DNA from: an uncultured Robinsoniella sp.
GTDB lineage: Bacteria; Bacillota; Clostridia; Lachnospirales; Lachnospiraceae
Direction of reading: 5' to 3'
Assembly (NCBI GenBank): GCA_900539655.1
Contig: UQCR01000001.1
Location: forward strand, 124,001-188,000
DNA: 64,000 nucleotides
A program made the position numbers and the translations under genes. The first letter of the stretch is position 1. Every line of letters begins with the position of its first letter. A model generated the notes under the pieces. The model did no database searches. It was not told the origin of the DNA and worked only from the letters and a program-made list of their open reading frames with translations. This document shows positions 33,932 to 42,592 of the stretch, one piece after another.

Positions 33932-34010
33932 ATGCATTGGCAGGAATGAATCAGCAGATACGCTTAGGTTCACAGATTAGGCGCAGAGTTATGCGCAGAT
34001 GGAGGATAAA

Positions 34011-35681
34011 ATGCTTAAAAAGTGGTGGCATAATACAATTGGATATCAGATTTATCCAAAGAGCTTTCAAGATACCAATGGGGACGGAATCGGTGATATC
34101 AGAGGGGTTATCCGGCATTTGGACGATTTGCAGGATCTGGGGATCAATGTAATCTGGTTATGTCCAATATACAAATCCCCGATGGTGGATCATGGTTATG
34201 ACATTTCCGATTACGACAGGATCGACCCGATGTTTGGAACAAATGAAGAGATGGAAGAGCTGATACTGGAAGCAGATAAAAGAGGAATCAAAATACTGAT
34301 GGATCTGGTGGTAAATCATACGTCAGACCAGCACGAATGGTTTCAAAAAGCAATGGCGGATCCAGACAGCGAATATGCGGATTATTATATTATAAAAGAA
34401 GGGGATGGAAATAACCCGCCCAACAACTGGCGCTCTATTTTTGGCGGCAGTGCATGGGAAAAAATTGGGGATACCAATAAGTACTATCTGCATCTTTTTA
34501 CAAAAGGCCAGCCGGATCTGAATTGGGAAAATCCAAAACTGAGGGAAATCATCTACGATATGGTAAACCGATGGCTGGACATGGGACTTGGGGGATTTCG
34601 CATCGATGCAATCAGCCATTTAAAGAAAAACTTTGCATATGTCAACCAGCCGGCAGACGGACCGGACGGGCTTGCCAGTGCCTGGGATTATTTCCGAAAT
34701 GCAAAAGGACTAAATGTCTTTCTGAATGAGTTAAACGAAAAGACCTTTAAGCCTCACAATGCTTTGACAATCGGAGAGGTGGACGATGTGAGACCGGAAG
34801 AACTGGGGGAATTTATCGGAGACGATGGTTATTTTTCCACGATTTTTGATTTCTGCCATACGCAGTTTCATGTAAAGGATAAAGAATGGAAAGACCGTCC
34901 GTTAGAAATGATCCGTGAACTGAGAGAGCGGCTGTTTGCAAAACAGGATTACGCAAAAGGCCATGGTCTGATGTGTAATTTTACAGACAATCACGATACA
35001 TCCAGATCTGTGGAGCGGTTTATACCGGAAGCGTATATCAGTTTCTATAGCGAATCTTTGCTGGCTTCGGTAAACTTTTTCCTGAGAGGAATTGTATTTT
35101 TATACCAGGGGCAGGAAATTGGGATGCGGGATTACCAGAAAAAATCGATTAACGAGTTTCTGGATCTGGCAACTTTCAACAATTATAATGGATACCTGCT
35201 AAAAGGTATGACGGAAGAAGAGGCATTGGAAAAAGTCAACAACGAATGCAGGGAACACAGCCGGACGCCTATGCAGTGGAACGACAGGAAAAATGCAGGG
35301 TTTACGGAGGGAACTCCATGGTTCGAAGTAAATCCGAATTACCGCAGGATAAATTATGAGACACAGAAAAAAGATGAAAACTCCCTGCTTTCTTATTACA
35401 AAAAGATGATAGCCTTAAGAAAAAGGGAAGATCTTGAGGAAGCTTTTATTTATGGCGATACCATTCCACGGTATGAAGACCAGGATGGAATCATTGCTTA
35501 TGAAAGAAGATATGAAGGAAAACGGATTCTGGCGATCCACAATTGTAATGCAAGGGAAATCAGGCTGCCGTTAGGGGATGAAATAGGAGAAATACTTTTG
35601 AACAATTATGAGAAATTGAATGTCGGGGATGGCAATGTTGTTCTGAGTGGGTTTCAGAGTGTGATAACGAAATTAATATAG
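34011..35681 (+). CDS. GH13 alpha-glucosidase, alpha-1,4 type
   Basis: 556 residues, cytoplasmic. (Beta/alpha)8 barrel of the GH13 oligo-1,6-glucosidase/alpha-glucosidase group: YQIYPKSFQDTNGDGIGD, DLVVNHTSD, nucleophile Asp199 in GFRIDAIS, acid/base Glu255 in TIGEVDD, and transition-state Asp in DNHDTSR. The residue after the nucleophile is Ala, which in this group goes with alpha-1,4 preference (maltose and maltodextrins). The start at 34011 is set by TGGAGG; the ATG at 33999 lies before the ribosome site. Fits hydrolysis of maltodextrins imported by the operon. Confidence 0.92.
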   Translation: MLKKWWHNTIGYQIYPKSFQDTNGDGIGDIRGVIRHLDDLQDLGINVIWLCPIYKSPMVDHGYDISDYDRIDPMFGTNEEMEELILEADKRGIKILMDLVVNHTSDQHEWFQKAMADPDSEYADYYIIKEGDGNNPPNNWRSIFGGSAWEKIGDTNKYYLHLFTKGQPDLNWENPKLREIIYDMVNRWLDMGLGGFRIDAISHLKKNFAYVNQPADGPDGLASAWDYFRNAKGLNVFLNELNEKTFKPHNALTIGEVDDVRPEELGEFIGDDGYFSTIFDFCHTQFHVKDKEWKDRPLEMIRELRERLFAKQDYAKGHGLMCNFTDNHDTSRSVERFIPEAYISFYSESLLASVNFFLRGIVFLYQGQEIGMRDYQKKSINEFLDLATFNNYNGYLLKGMTEEEALEKVNNECREHSRTPMQWNDRKNAGFTEGTPWFEVNPNYRRINYETQKKDENSLLSYYKKMIALRKREDLEEAFIYGDTIPRYEDQDGIIAYERRYEGKRILAIHNCNAREIRLPLGDEIGEILLNNYEKLNVGDGNVVLSGFQSVITKLI

Positions 35682-35686
35682 ATAAG

Positions 35687-35725
35687 AAAATCAGCCTGGG
35701 AGGAAGAATCTCCGGCTGATTTTTA
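35687..35725 (+). terminator. Terminator of the maltodextrin-type operon
   Basis: AAAATCAGCC (35687-35696) and GGCTGATTTT (35714-35723) with a further GAG/CTC pairing inside the loop. Confidence 0.85.
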
Positions 35726-35756
35726 ATTGCATTGCATATGGATTTAACTAAAAGAT

Positions 35757-35785
35757 TTGACAAATGATAATTTATACTATATAAT
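35757..35785 (+). promoter_or_regulatory. Consensus promoter of the HsmA-family gene
   Basis: TTGACA (35757-35762), 17 bases, TATAAT (35780-35785): full consensus with optimal spacing. Confidence 0.9.
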
Positions 35786-35823
35786 GAACGTTGTTCAAGT
35801 TGAATATAAAGGAGAAAGTACAT

Positions 35824-36210
35824 ATGGATGTAAAATTAATTTTAGCTATAATTACGATTACTTTGGCACTGATATTTTATACAATCGGCGTTTTTTCAGA
35901 GCGAAAGGCACATGTTTTGCGCAAGCCTCATGTCATTATATTCTGGCTGGGTCTGGTGTTTGATACCACAGGAACTACTATCATGAGTACCATTGCCGGA
36001 AGTAAGCCAGGTACTGGTGGCATAAATCTCCATGGAATTACAGGCGCTCTGGCAATTGCCCTGATGCTGTTCCATGCAGTATGGGCAACGATTGTTCTGG
36101 TGAAAAAGAATGAGCAGAAACAGGAGAATTTCCACAAATTCAGTATTTTTGTCTGGGCGGTATGGCTGGTGCCTTATGTGCTGGGTATGATAGTTGGAAT
36201 GGGGAATTAA
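35824..36210 (+). CDS. HsmA-family four-helix membrane protein
   Basis: 128 residues, four membrane helices, with conserved segments FYTIGVFSERKA, WLGLVFDTTGTTIMS, INLHGITGALAIALMLFHAVWA and FHKFSIFVWAVWLVPYVLGM. The His and Arg residues near the helices fit haem binding. Family knowledge: in Clostridioides difficile the HsmA protein binds haem and protects against it, together with the regulator HsmR. No HsmR-like gene adjoins here. AAGGAG precedes the ATG at 35824. Confidence 0.75.
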   Translation: MDVKLILAIITITLALIFYTIGVFSERKAHVLRKPHVIIFWLGLVFDTTGTTIMSTIAGSKPGTGGINLHGITGALAIALMLFHAVWATIVLVKKNEQKQENFHKFSIFVWAVWLVPYVLGMIVGMGN

Positions 36211-36290
36211 AGAGAAGTGTTTTTTGAGAAGATTGAAAAATGAAACCTTTTCTGAAACATTTATCTGGTAAATTTAAACAGGAAAGATCT

Positions 36291-36333
36291 GCGGTATGAT
36301 ATGGCTGGGAAAGCTAATCATACCGCTTTTTTT
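36291..36333 (+). terminator. Terminator of the HsmA-family gene
   Basis: GCGGTATGAT (36291-36300) and ATCATACCGC (36317-36326) followed by seven T. Confidence 0.95.
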
Positions 36334-36431
36334 ATTTTTTAGTAAAGAGGCTGATATGGTAAGACTACTCTGTTTTATATTTTAAACATTTTTGGTTATC
36401 CATCTACCTGTTTCCTTAATGTGATGTAATA

Positions 36432-36437
36432 TATAAT
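36432..36437 (+). promoter_or_regulatory. Candidate -10 for the galactoside/sialidase locus
   Basis: TATAAT about 110 bases upstream of the binding-protein gene, with no clear -35; an activator-dependent promoter would look like this. Nothing else was seen in 36334-36548. Confidence 0.4.
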
Positions 36438-36548
36438 AAAATTATCTTAAAACAGAAACAGATATCAAAAGGGTTCGATGTGGTGAAACCTGAAAATGTG
36501 TTAAAACAAGGAAAATGGAAAACTAATTATGAAAGGAAGAGACAGGGT

Positions 36549-37937
36549 ATGAAAAGAAGATGGATGAGTTTAATATTTACAGGGATTGCGGCAATGGCAG
36601 CCGTAGGTATGCTGGCAGGATGCGGAGGCAATGGGGCTGACAGCCAGGTCTCCCCGGATGGGAAGAGCAGCAAAACGGGAAGTGAGATGTCAGAAAACCT
36701 GGATAGTGGAAATACGGGAGAAGGTGTAAAAACAGGAGATGGACCGGCGCTGACAGCTATGTGCGTTGGAAGCGCAGCTGATGCATATCGGGAGACATAT
36801 CAGGAAATTGCTGATGAGTTTTCAAAGGACAATGAGTGGGGAGCCACGGTAAATATAGAGTTTTATGAGAACGAACAGTACAAAACAAAATTGACAACGC
36901 TTATGGCTTCTAATTCTGTGCCCGATATATTTTTTACCTGGGAGTTGGATTATTTAAAACCATTTGTAGAGGGCGGCAAAGTGGCATCCCTTCAGGAAGC
37001 GATGGAAGGGGATGACAAGTGGAAGAACAGTTTTGCAGAAGGGGTACTGGATCCGGTAACTTATGATGGAAAACTATATGCAATACCAACCCAGAAGTCC
37101 TTTTGTGTCATGTTTTATAATAAAAAGATATTCGAAGAGAATCAGGTAAGCGTTCCAGAAACCTATGAAGAATTTCTGGATGTATGCGAAACCTTAAAAA
37201 ATAACCAGGTTACGCCAATGATACTGGCAGCTACTGATTCCTGGATTCCGGCGCAGTTTGTGCAGCAGATATCAAACGGAATAGCAGGAATGGATTTGTA
37301 TGATGGCATCTGTGACGGAACGAGAAAATGGAATGATCCGGCGCATGTGGAAGCTTCTAACGAAGTACAAAGTATGATAGATAAGGGATATTTCCAGGAC
37401 GGAATGCTTGGTATGACAGCGGAAGAAGTGCAGTCTCAGTTTAAACAGGGAAAGGCGGCTATGTATTTTCAGGGAGCATGGGATGCATCCACAATTCTGG
37501 ATAAGAATACCAGTTCCATCACCGATTGTGTAGGTGCTTTTACACTTCCGGGAAAGAATTCCCAATATAATAATATTTCAGTTGGATCGGTAGATACCTG
37601 CTTTGCAGTTGCTGAATCCTCACCTAACAAGGAGATTGCAGTTGCATTTTTGAAATACTGGACCTCCAAACAAAGTGAAGAGAAGCTGCTTTATGAGATG
37701 GGAAGGCTGCCATCTTTAAAATTAGAAGTAGATGATTCTAAGATTGACCCACTGGTTGCTGAGATTATCAGCTTATCAAACAAGGCAAAGGGCCTCACAC
37801 CCTGGTGGGACAGAGCCTTTGGTGCCGGAGAAGGTGTGGAATTTAATAATCAGTGTCTGGCGGTATTCGGAGGTTCTGATCCAAGGAAAGCATTTGATGA
37901 ACTGCAGGCATTTGCAGAAGAAAATGCAGACCGCTAA
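36549..37937 (+). CDS. Sugar-binding lipoprotein of the galactoside-type importer
   Basis: 462 residues. Signal peptide with lipobox MLAGC, then a Ser/Gly/Asn-rich linker (about 25-60). The body is a family 1 sugar-binding protein (SNSVPDIFFTWELDYLKPFVEGG; YAIPTQKSFCVMFYNKKIFEEN; KGLTPWWDRAFGAG). The start at 36549 is chosen because the signal peptide begins MKRRWMS there and AAGGAAG precedes it. It heads a binding protein-permease-permease-YesN-YesM-GH42 series; the beta-galactosidase at the end suggests a galactoside ligand. Confidence 0.9.
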   Translation: MKRRWMSLIFTGIAAMAAVGMLAGCGGNGADSQVSPDGKSSKTGSEMSENLDSGNTGEGVKTGDGPALTAMCVGSAADAYRETYQEIADEFSKDNEWGATVNIEFYENEQYKTKLTTLMASNSVPDIFFTWELDYLKPFVEGGKVASLQEAMEGDDKWKNSFAEGVLDPVTYDGKLYAIPTQKSFCVMFYNKKIFEENQVSVPETYEEFLDVCETLKNNQVTPMILAATDSWIPAQFVQQISNGIAGMDLYDGICDGTRKWNDPAHVEASNEVQSMIDKGYFQDGMLGMTAEEVQSQFKQGKAAMYFQGAWDASTILDKNTSSITDCVGAFTLPGKNSQYNNISVGSVDTCFAVAESSPNKEIAVAFLKYWTSKQSEEKLLYEMGRLPSLKLEVDDSKIDPLVAEIISLSNKAKGLTPWWDRAFGAGEGVEFNNQCLAVFGGSDPRKAFDELQAFAEENADR

Positions 37938-37993
37938 AAGTTTAAACCTTTCTGTGGAAGCGGCAGTTAATCAGGCTTAAGGAGGCTGTTAAT

Positions 37994-38875
37994 ATGGACA
38001 AAATTTTAGGAAATAAAAAAAGTATTGCAGTATTTGTACTTCCGGCATTTTTAATCTATGGTGTATTTTCTCTGATACCGATATTTTATAATATTTATAT
38101 CAGTTTATTTCAGACTGATCTGATGAGTCCGGGAAAATTCGTGGGATTAAAAAATTATTTGAATCTGTTTAAAGATTCTACCTTTTTAACGGCACTGCGC
38201 AATAATATTTTCATGGTAATCGGTTCCTTAATTGCCCATCTGCCGCTGGCATTAATTTTTGGAAATATTCTGTTTCAAAAGATAAAAGGAAGCCACTTTT
38301 TCCAAACAGTATTCTTTTTGCCTAGTGTTATATGTGGGGTGGCAGTGGGACTGATGTGGTCTTTTATTTATAATTCGGAATTTGGGCTTCTGAATAAACT
38401 CCTTGAAGTTCTGGGATTTGGCAATGCTCAGCAGGCATGGCTGTCCAACCCCCGGATTGCACTGTTTTGTATTATTATTGTTGTCATGTGGCAGTTCGTT
38501 GGGTATCACATGATTATACAAATAGCTGCAATGAAAAATATACCAAGTTCCCTGTATGAAGCGGCTGAAATCGATGGAGCCAGCAGATGGATACAATTTC
38601 GCTCAATTACTTTTCCACTCATTAAAAATATATTAAAGGTGGATGCAGTGTTGATTATTACAGGGTCCCTGAAATATTATGATCTGGTGGCGGTTATGAC
38701 CGGCGGAGGCCCAAACCATGCAACTGAATTAATGTCTACTTATATGTTTTATCAGGGATTTCGGACATTAAAATACGGATATTCTGCAGCAATTGGTGTT
38801 ATTTTACTTGTTTTATGTATCTGTGCCGTTGCAGTTTCGAATTTGATTTTCAAATCGGACCCAGTTGAATACTAG
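37994..38875 (+). CDS. Sugar ABC permease (MalF/UgpA type), stop supplied by a repeat element
   Basis: 293 residues, six membrane helices, EAA loop LYEAAEIDGASRW. AAGGAGG precedes the ATG. The last two codons, TAC TAG, fall inside the left terminal repeat of the palindromic element at 38871-39038, so the insertion appears to have set the present C-terminus (KSDPVEY). The core is complete, so function is probably kept. Confidence 0.92.
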   Translation: MDKILGNKKSIAVFVLPAFLIYGVFSLIPIFYNIYISLFQTDLMSPGKFVGLKNYLNLFKDSTFLTALRNNIFMVIGSLIAHLPLALIFGNILFQKIKGSHFFQTVFFLPSVICGVAVGLMWSFIYNSEFGLLNKLLEVLGFGNAQQAWLSNPRIALFCIIIVVMWQFVGYHMIIQIAAMKNIPSSLYEAAEIDGASRWIQFRSITFPLIKNILKVDAVLIITGSLKYYDLVAVMTGGGPNHATELMSTYMFYQGFRTLKYGYSAAIGVILLVLCICAVAVSNLIFKSDPVEY

Positions 38876-39038
38876 AGCGTGTTTGAAAATTCATTCCCGC
38901 CATCTGCACGCCCCACTTTGCGGTATATTTGCCCCGAATTCAGGTTACGTAGCCCGCTACGTGCCCTTCATTCGGGACAAATCTCCCACAAACTGTGACG
39001 CACAGCTGCCAGAAAGCAATTTTAAAACACGCTCTAGT
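38871..39038. mobile_element. 168-bp palindromic (MITE-like) element
   Basis: Terminal inverted repeats ACTAGAGCGTGTTT (38871-38884) and AAACACGCTCTAGT (39025-39038) are perfect, and the match extends over 20 of 21 bases. The centre folds too: ATTTG.CCCCGAAT faces ATTCGGGACAAAT, around ACGTAGC-cc-GCTACGT. There is no coding frame of note and no clear target duplication. Parts of the same sequence recur at 21911-21945 and 59683-59697, as expected for a dispersed non-autonomous repeat. Confidence 0.8.
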
Positions 39039-39070
39039 ATTGCATGATGGTTTTGAAAGGAGGAATAAAG

Positions 39071-39907
39071 ATGAGGATAAATGGAAAAGACAAGATGTTT
39101 TTCGCGTTTAAGTATACAGGGCTGGGGCTATTCACGCTTACCTGTATTTATCCGATTATATGGCTGTTAATCAGTTCGTTTAAGACCAATGATGAGTTAT
39201 TTGCAAATCCCTGGGGCATGCCGGAAGCCTTTGGATTTAAAAATTATATTTCTGCGATGGTAGATGGAAAGATTGGGACATATTTTACAAATTCTGTTAT
39301 AATTGCAGTAATAGCGGTATTAGCCGGAGCAGTCTTAAGTTGTATGGCTGCCTATGCAATATCACGGATGAAATGGAAGCTCTCCGGGATAATGATGAAT
39401 ATATTTTTGCTGGGTATGATGATACCTGCATATGCAACGATTATCCCGTTATTTAATATGTTTAATAAGGTAAACTTGTTGAATACCCATGCTTCGGTGA
39501 TTATTCCCCATATAGCAAACAGCTTTCCAATGGCTATCTTCATACTAACCGGATTTTTTCTGTCAATTCCCCGTGATATTGAAGAAGCAGCAGTAATGGA
39601 TGGGTGCAGTATCTACCGTATTTTCTATCAGATCATTATGCCCATCTCAAAATCATCTGTTGTGACGGTAGCTGTGATTGTATTTATCAATATCTGGAAC
39701 GATCTTCTGCTTCCGCAGATATTTCTGACAGACCAGTCAAAAATGACGCTTCCTGTGGGACTTACTGCTTTTCAGGGGCAATATGCAACGGATTATACAG
39801 CGATGATAGCTGCAGTTGTGATTACCATTATTCCCAGCGTGATTGTATACATACTATTACATCGGAATATTATGGAGGGAATGGTGGCAGGGGCAGTAAA
39901 GGGCTGA
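39071..39907 (+). CDS. Sugar ABC permease (MalG type)
   Basis: 278 residues, six membrane helices, EAA loop DIEEAAVMDGCSIYRIFYQI, and a C-terminus MEGMVAGAVKG. The start at 39071 follows AAAGGAGG; the earlier in-frame ATG at 39044 lacks a ribosome site. It is separated from its partner permease by the 168-bp palindrome, so co-transcription must pass through a very stable RNA hairpin. Confidence 0.93.
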   Translation: MRINGKDKMFFAFKYTGLGLFTLTCIYPIIWLLISSFKTNDELFANPWGMPEAFGFKNYISAMVDGKIGTYFTNSVIIAVIAVLAGAVLSCMAAYAISRMKWKLSGIMMNIFLLGMMIPAYATIIPLFNMFNKVNLLNTHASVIIPHIANSFPMAIFILTGFFLSIPRDIEEAAVMDGCSIYRIFYQIIMPISKSSVVTVAVIVFINIWNDLLLPQIFLTDQSKMTLPVGLTAFQGQYATDYTAMIAAVVITIIPSVIVYILLHRNIMEGMVAGAVKG

Positions 39908-39937
39908 TGGAAGGATACAGGAAAAGGGGGAATATCA

Positions 39938-40771
39938 TTGAAACTGCTGGTTGCAGATGATGAAATCATTATACGCCAGGGAATTTTATCCATGGACTGG
40001 AAAGCAGAGGGGTTTGAAAAGGTCTTAAGTGCACAGAATGGGCAGGAAGCCAGAGAATTGCTGGAGAGAGAAGAGATTGACATTATTATCAGTGATATCC
40101 GCATGCCGGGGCTGTCAGGTCTTGAGCTGGCGGGGTATATCCGGGAATACCAGAAGAGTACTATGGTAGTACTACTCACCGGATTCAGTGATTTCCAGTA
40201 TGCACAGGAAGCAATCAGGCAGCAGGTATATGATTACATATTAAAACCAATTAAGACGGATGAATTAGCTGCTTCCGTGAGACGTGCCGTAAGTATTCTG
40301 GAACAAAAAAGATATTCCAGGAAAGTAGTCCGGGAACACGAAGATATGGTGGGGGCTTTTGATGCTGCCGAGCAAATACTTTACAGTTTCCGGGGGGCAA
40401 ATCCTCAGGTTATGGATATGCTGACTTATATCGCGCAGAATTACAGCGGAGATATTACACTGAATGCACTGGCTGAACAGTATCATTTCACCGCGATCTA
40501 TCTGTCAAGGTTGATAAAAAGGGAAACGGGCTACTCCTTTGTGGATATCCTGACTGGAATCCGCCTTATGAATGCGGGGTATCTGCTAAAGGAAAATAAA
40601 CAGAAAATCAATATGATCTGCGACAGAACAGGATTCCATGATTCCCGCTATTTCAGTCAGGTGTTTAAGCGGATATTTGACAGCACGCCGGGAGAGTACA
40701 GGAAGAACCCCGGGATACAAAAGGATTATTCAATCAGAGAAATTCTGGACATGATGGACAGGAAAAAATAA
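39938..40771 (+). CDS. Short YesN-type response regulator (TTG start)
   Basis: 277 residues. Receiver domain with phosphoacceptor Asp in DIIISDIRMPGLSG, switch Thr (LLTGFSD) and Lys (ILKPIKTD). After a short linker the AraC double HTH follows (ITLNALAEQYHFTAIYLSRLIKRETG; INMICDRTGFHDSRYFSQVFKRIFDSTPGEYRK). It lacks the long middle region of most YesN proteins. Starts at TTG with AAAGGGGG upstream. Lies inside the transporter operon, so it likely controls the whole locus. Confidence 0.92.
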   Translation: MKLLVADDEIIIRQGILSMDWKAEGFEKVLSAQNGQEARELLEREEIDIIISDIRMPGLSGLELAGYIREYQKSTMVVLLTGFSDFQYAQEAIRQQVYDYILKPIKTDELAASVRRAVSILEQKRYSRKVVREHEDMVGAFDAAEQILYSFRGANPQVMDMLTYIAQNYSGDITLNALAEQYHFTAIYLSRLIKRETGYSFVDILTGIRLMNAGYLLKENKQKINMICDRTGFHDSRYFSQVFKRIFDSTPGEYRKNPGIQKDYSIREILDMMDRKK

Positions 40772-40820
40772 GAGGTACAGCAGTATTACAGATTTTCTGT
40801 AATATGCCATGGGGTTAATC

Positions 40821-42581
40821 ATGCAAAGAAAGCACAGATTCAAGGATATGAGGCTGAAAGAAAAGCTGATTCTGACATTTTCAGTATTGGTTATCATTTC
40901 CAGCGCAGGTATTTCGTTTGCTTCAATGGCTGTATTCCAAACGGTTTACAAAGAAAAGTCCAGGCAGTATATCATGGATATTACCAGACAGACAACAAAT
41001 AACCTGGAAAATAATATTGATGAAATAGAGACCATTACTTTTAATACATTGAAAAACACTAAGATTCAAGAGCAATTGGGCATAGTCAATACGAAAACGC
41101 TGTCTGAATATGAGAAGCTGCTGGTAAAAAGGTCAGTGGAGGAAGAACTGATCGGAGATGCCCTCTATAATAAAAACGTAACTTCCCTGAGCGTTATTTC
41201 CCTGACGGAGGAAGCGTTTACGGTACAAAAACAGGTTGGAGAGCAGGTCATACAGATGTTCTCCGGAAATGAAGTCTTTGATGCGAAGGGCTCCACCCTC
41301 TGGAAACTGACAGATGACGGGCAGAATGGAATCTGTATTGAGCGGGCTATTTATGACTTTAAAACTCAGCGTCCCATTGGAATCATCGATCTCGTCTGCG
41401 AAGAGGCATATTTCTCCGATATTCTGGAAGATATATCGAATACGTACACCAGTGGTACTTACATTGTGGATACAGATGGAATAGTAGTGGCATCCAACAA
41501 CAGGAAGCATGTGGGAAGTTATTTTCCGGTGGAACTTGAAAGGCTTCAGAATATTCAGAATGATTCACGGGCAGAAATCAATGAAGTGGATTCTTACCTT
41601 TATACCGGTGAAAAAATGCCCAATGGATGGATGCTGGTTACAACGGTAGCGGTTGGAGAAATACAAAAAGATATCCGGTACTTTGCGCTTTTTTCAGGCG
41701 GGATAGCTTTGCTGGCCATAGTAGTGGCTGTGGTTGCAATCATTTTGATGATCAGGCATATTACCTTTCCCCTGGGACAGTTGAGCAAAAGTATGACGGC
41801 AGTGGGACAGGGGGATTTTTCAGGCCGGGTGCACATAGCGGGCAATGATGAAATCGGAAGTCTGGGAAGAACCTATAATGATATGGCTAAGAACATAGAA
41901 ACCCTGATTGAAAAGGTATATAAAATGGAGATATCCCAAAAACAGGCGGAGATTGAATTTCTTAAAATGCAGATTAATCCCCATTTTCTATATAATACCC
42001 TGGATACCATTAGCTGGATGGCAAGAAGCGGAGGAAATAATGACATCTCCGATATGGCGGTTACACTGGCGGATCTGCTTCGGGCGACCATTAAGCAGGA
42101 TAGTTTCATAACAATTGATGAGGAATTAAAAAGTGTGCGGAATTATCTGTTTATTCAGGAATACCGTTTTGGGGATAAGGTAGAAGCCTCTTATCAGATT
42201 GATAACCTTACAAGGGATTATATCATTCCAAACTTCATTTTACAGCCATTGGTAGAAAATGCCATTATACATGGACTGGAACCAAAACTTGGAAAAGGAA
42301 ATCTAAATATTGAAATCAGAATGCAGGAGCAGGGTATCTTTTTTTGTGTGAGCGACGACGGAGTTGGAATGACACCGGAAGAGGTGCGCAGGACCTATGA
42401 GCAGTGTGAAAGAGATGATGGCAGGGAGTCTATTGGAATCAAAAATGTATACCGCCGTCTGAAGATTTATTATGGGGCAGAAGGGACTTTAAAAATAGAA
42501 AGTGCCAAAGATGAAGGGACAAAAATTACTTTCTGCCTGTCCCTAAAGAAGTTAAATGAGCAGTTGAAGAACGAAATATAG
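40821..42581 (+). CDS. YesM-type sensor histidine kinase
   Basis: 586 residues from 40821. Membrane helix about 16-38, outside dCache-like domain (about 40-275, with TSGTYIVDTDGIVVASNNRKHVG), second helix (about 278-302), HAMP, His_kinase with FLKMQINPHFLYNTLDTISW, and HATPase (PLVENAIIHGL, SDDGVGMT, SIGIKNVYRRL). The start is uncertain: 40809 and 40848 are also open, and 40821 has GGGG 8 bases upstream. Partner of the short YesN; probably senses the released glycan. Confidence 0.9.
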   Translation: MQRKHRFKDMRLKEKLILTFSVLVIISSAGISFASMAVFQTVYKEKSRQYIMDITRQTTNNLENNIDEIETITFNTLKNTKIQEQLGIVNTKTLSEYEKLLVKRSVEEELIGDALYNKNVTSLSVISLTEEAFTVQKQVGEQVIQMFSGNEVFDAKGSTLWKLTDDGQNGICIERAIYDFKTQRPIGIIDLVCEEAYFSDILEDISNTYTSGTYIVDTDGIVVASNNRKHVGSYFPVELERLQNIQNDSRAEINEVDSYLYTGEKMPNGWMLVTTVAVGEIQKDIRYFALFSGGIALLAIVVAVVAIILMIRHITFPLGQLSKSMTAVGQGDFSGRVHIAGNDEIGSLGRTYNDMAKNIETLIEKVYKMEISQKQAEIEFLKMQINPHFLYNTLDTISWMARSGGNNDISDMAVTLADLLRATIKQDSFITIDEELKSVRNYLFIQEYRFGDKVEASYQIDNLTRDYIIPNFILQPLVENAIIHGLEPKLGKGNLNIEIRMQEQGIFFCVSDDGVGMTPEEVRRTYEQCERDDGRESIGIKNVYRRLKIYYGAEGTLKIESAKDEGTKITFCLSLKKLNEQLKNEI

Positions 42582-42592
42582 TGGAGGGTCTT

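Noticed and set aside
38865..39047. 60-codon frame across the palindromic element
   Set aside because: No ribosome site; its sequence is only the palindrome read through, and it overlaps the permease stop.
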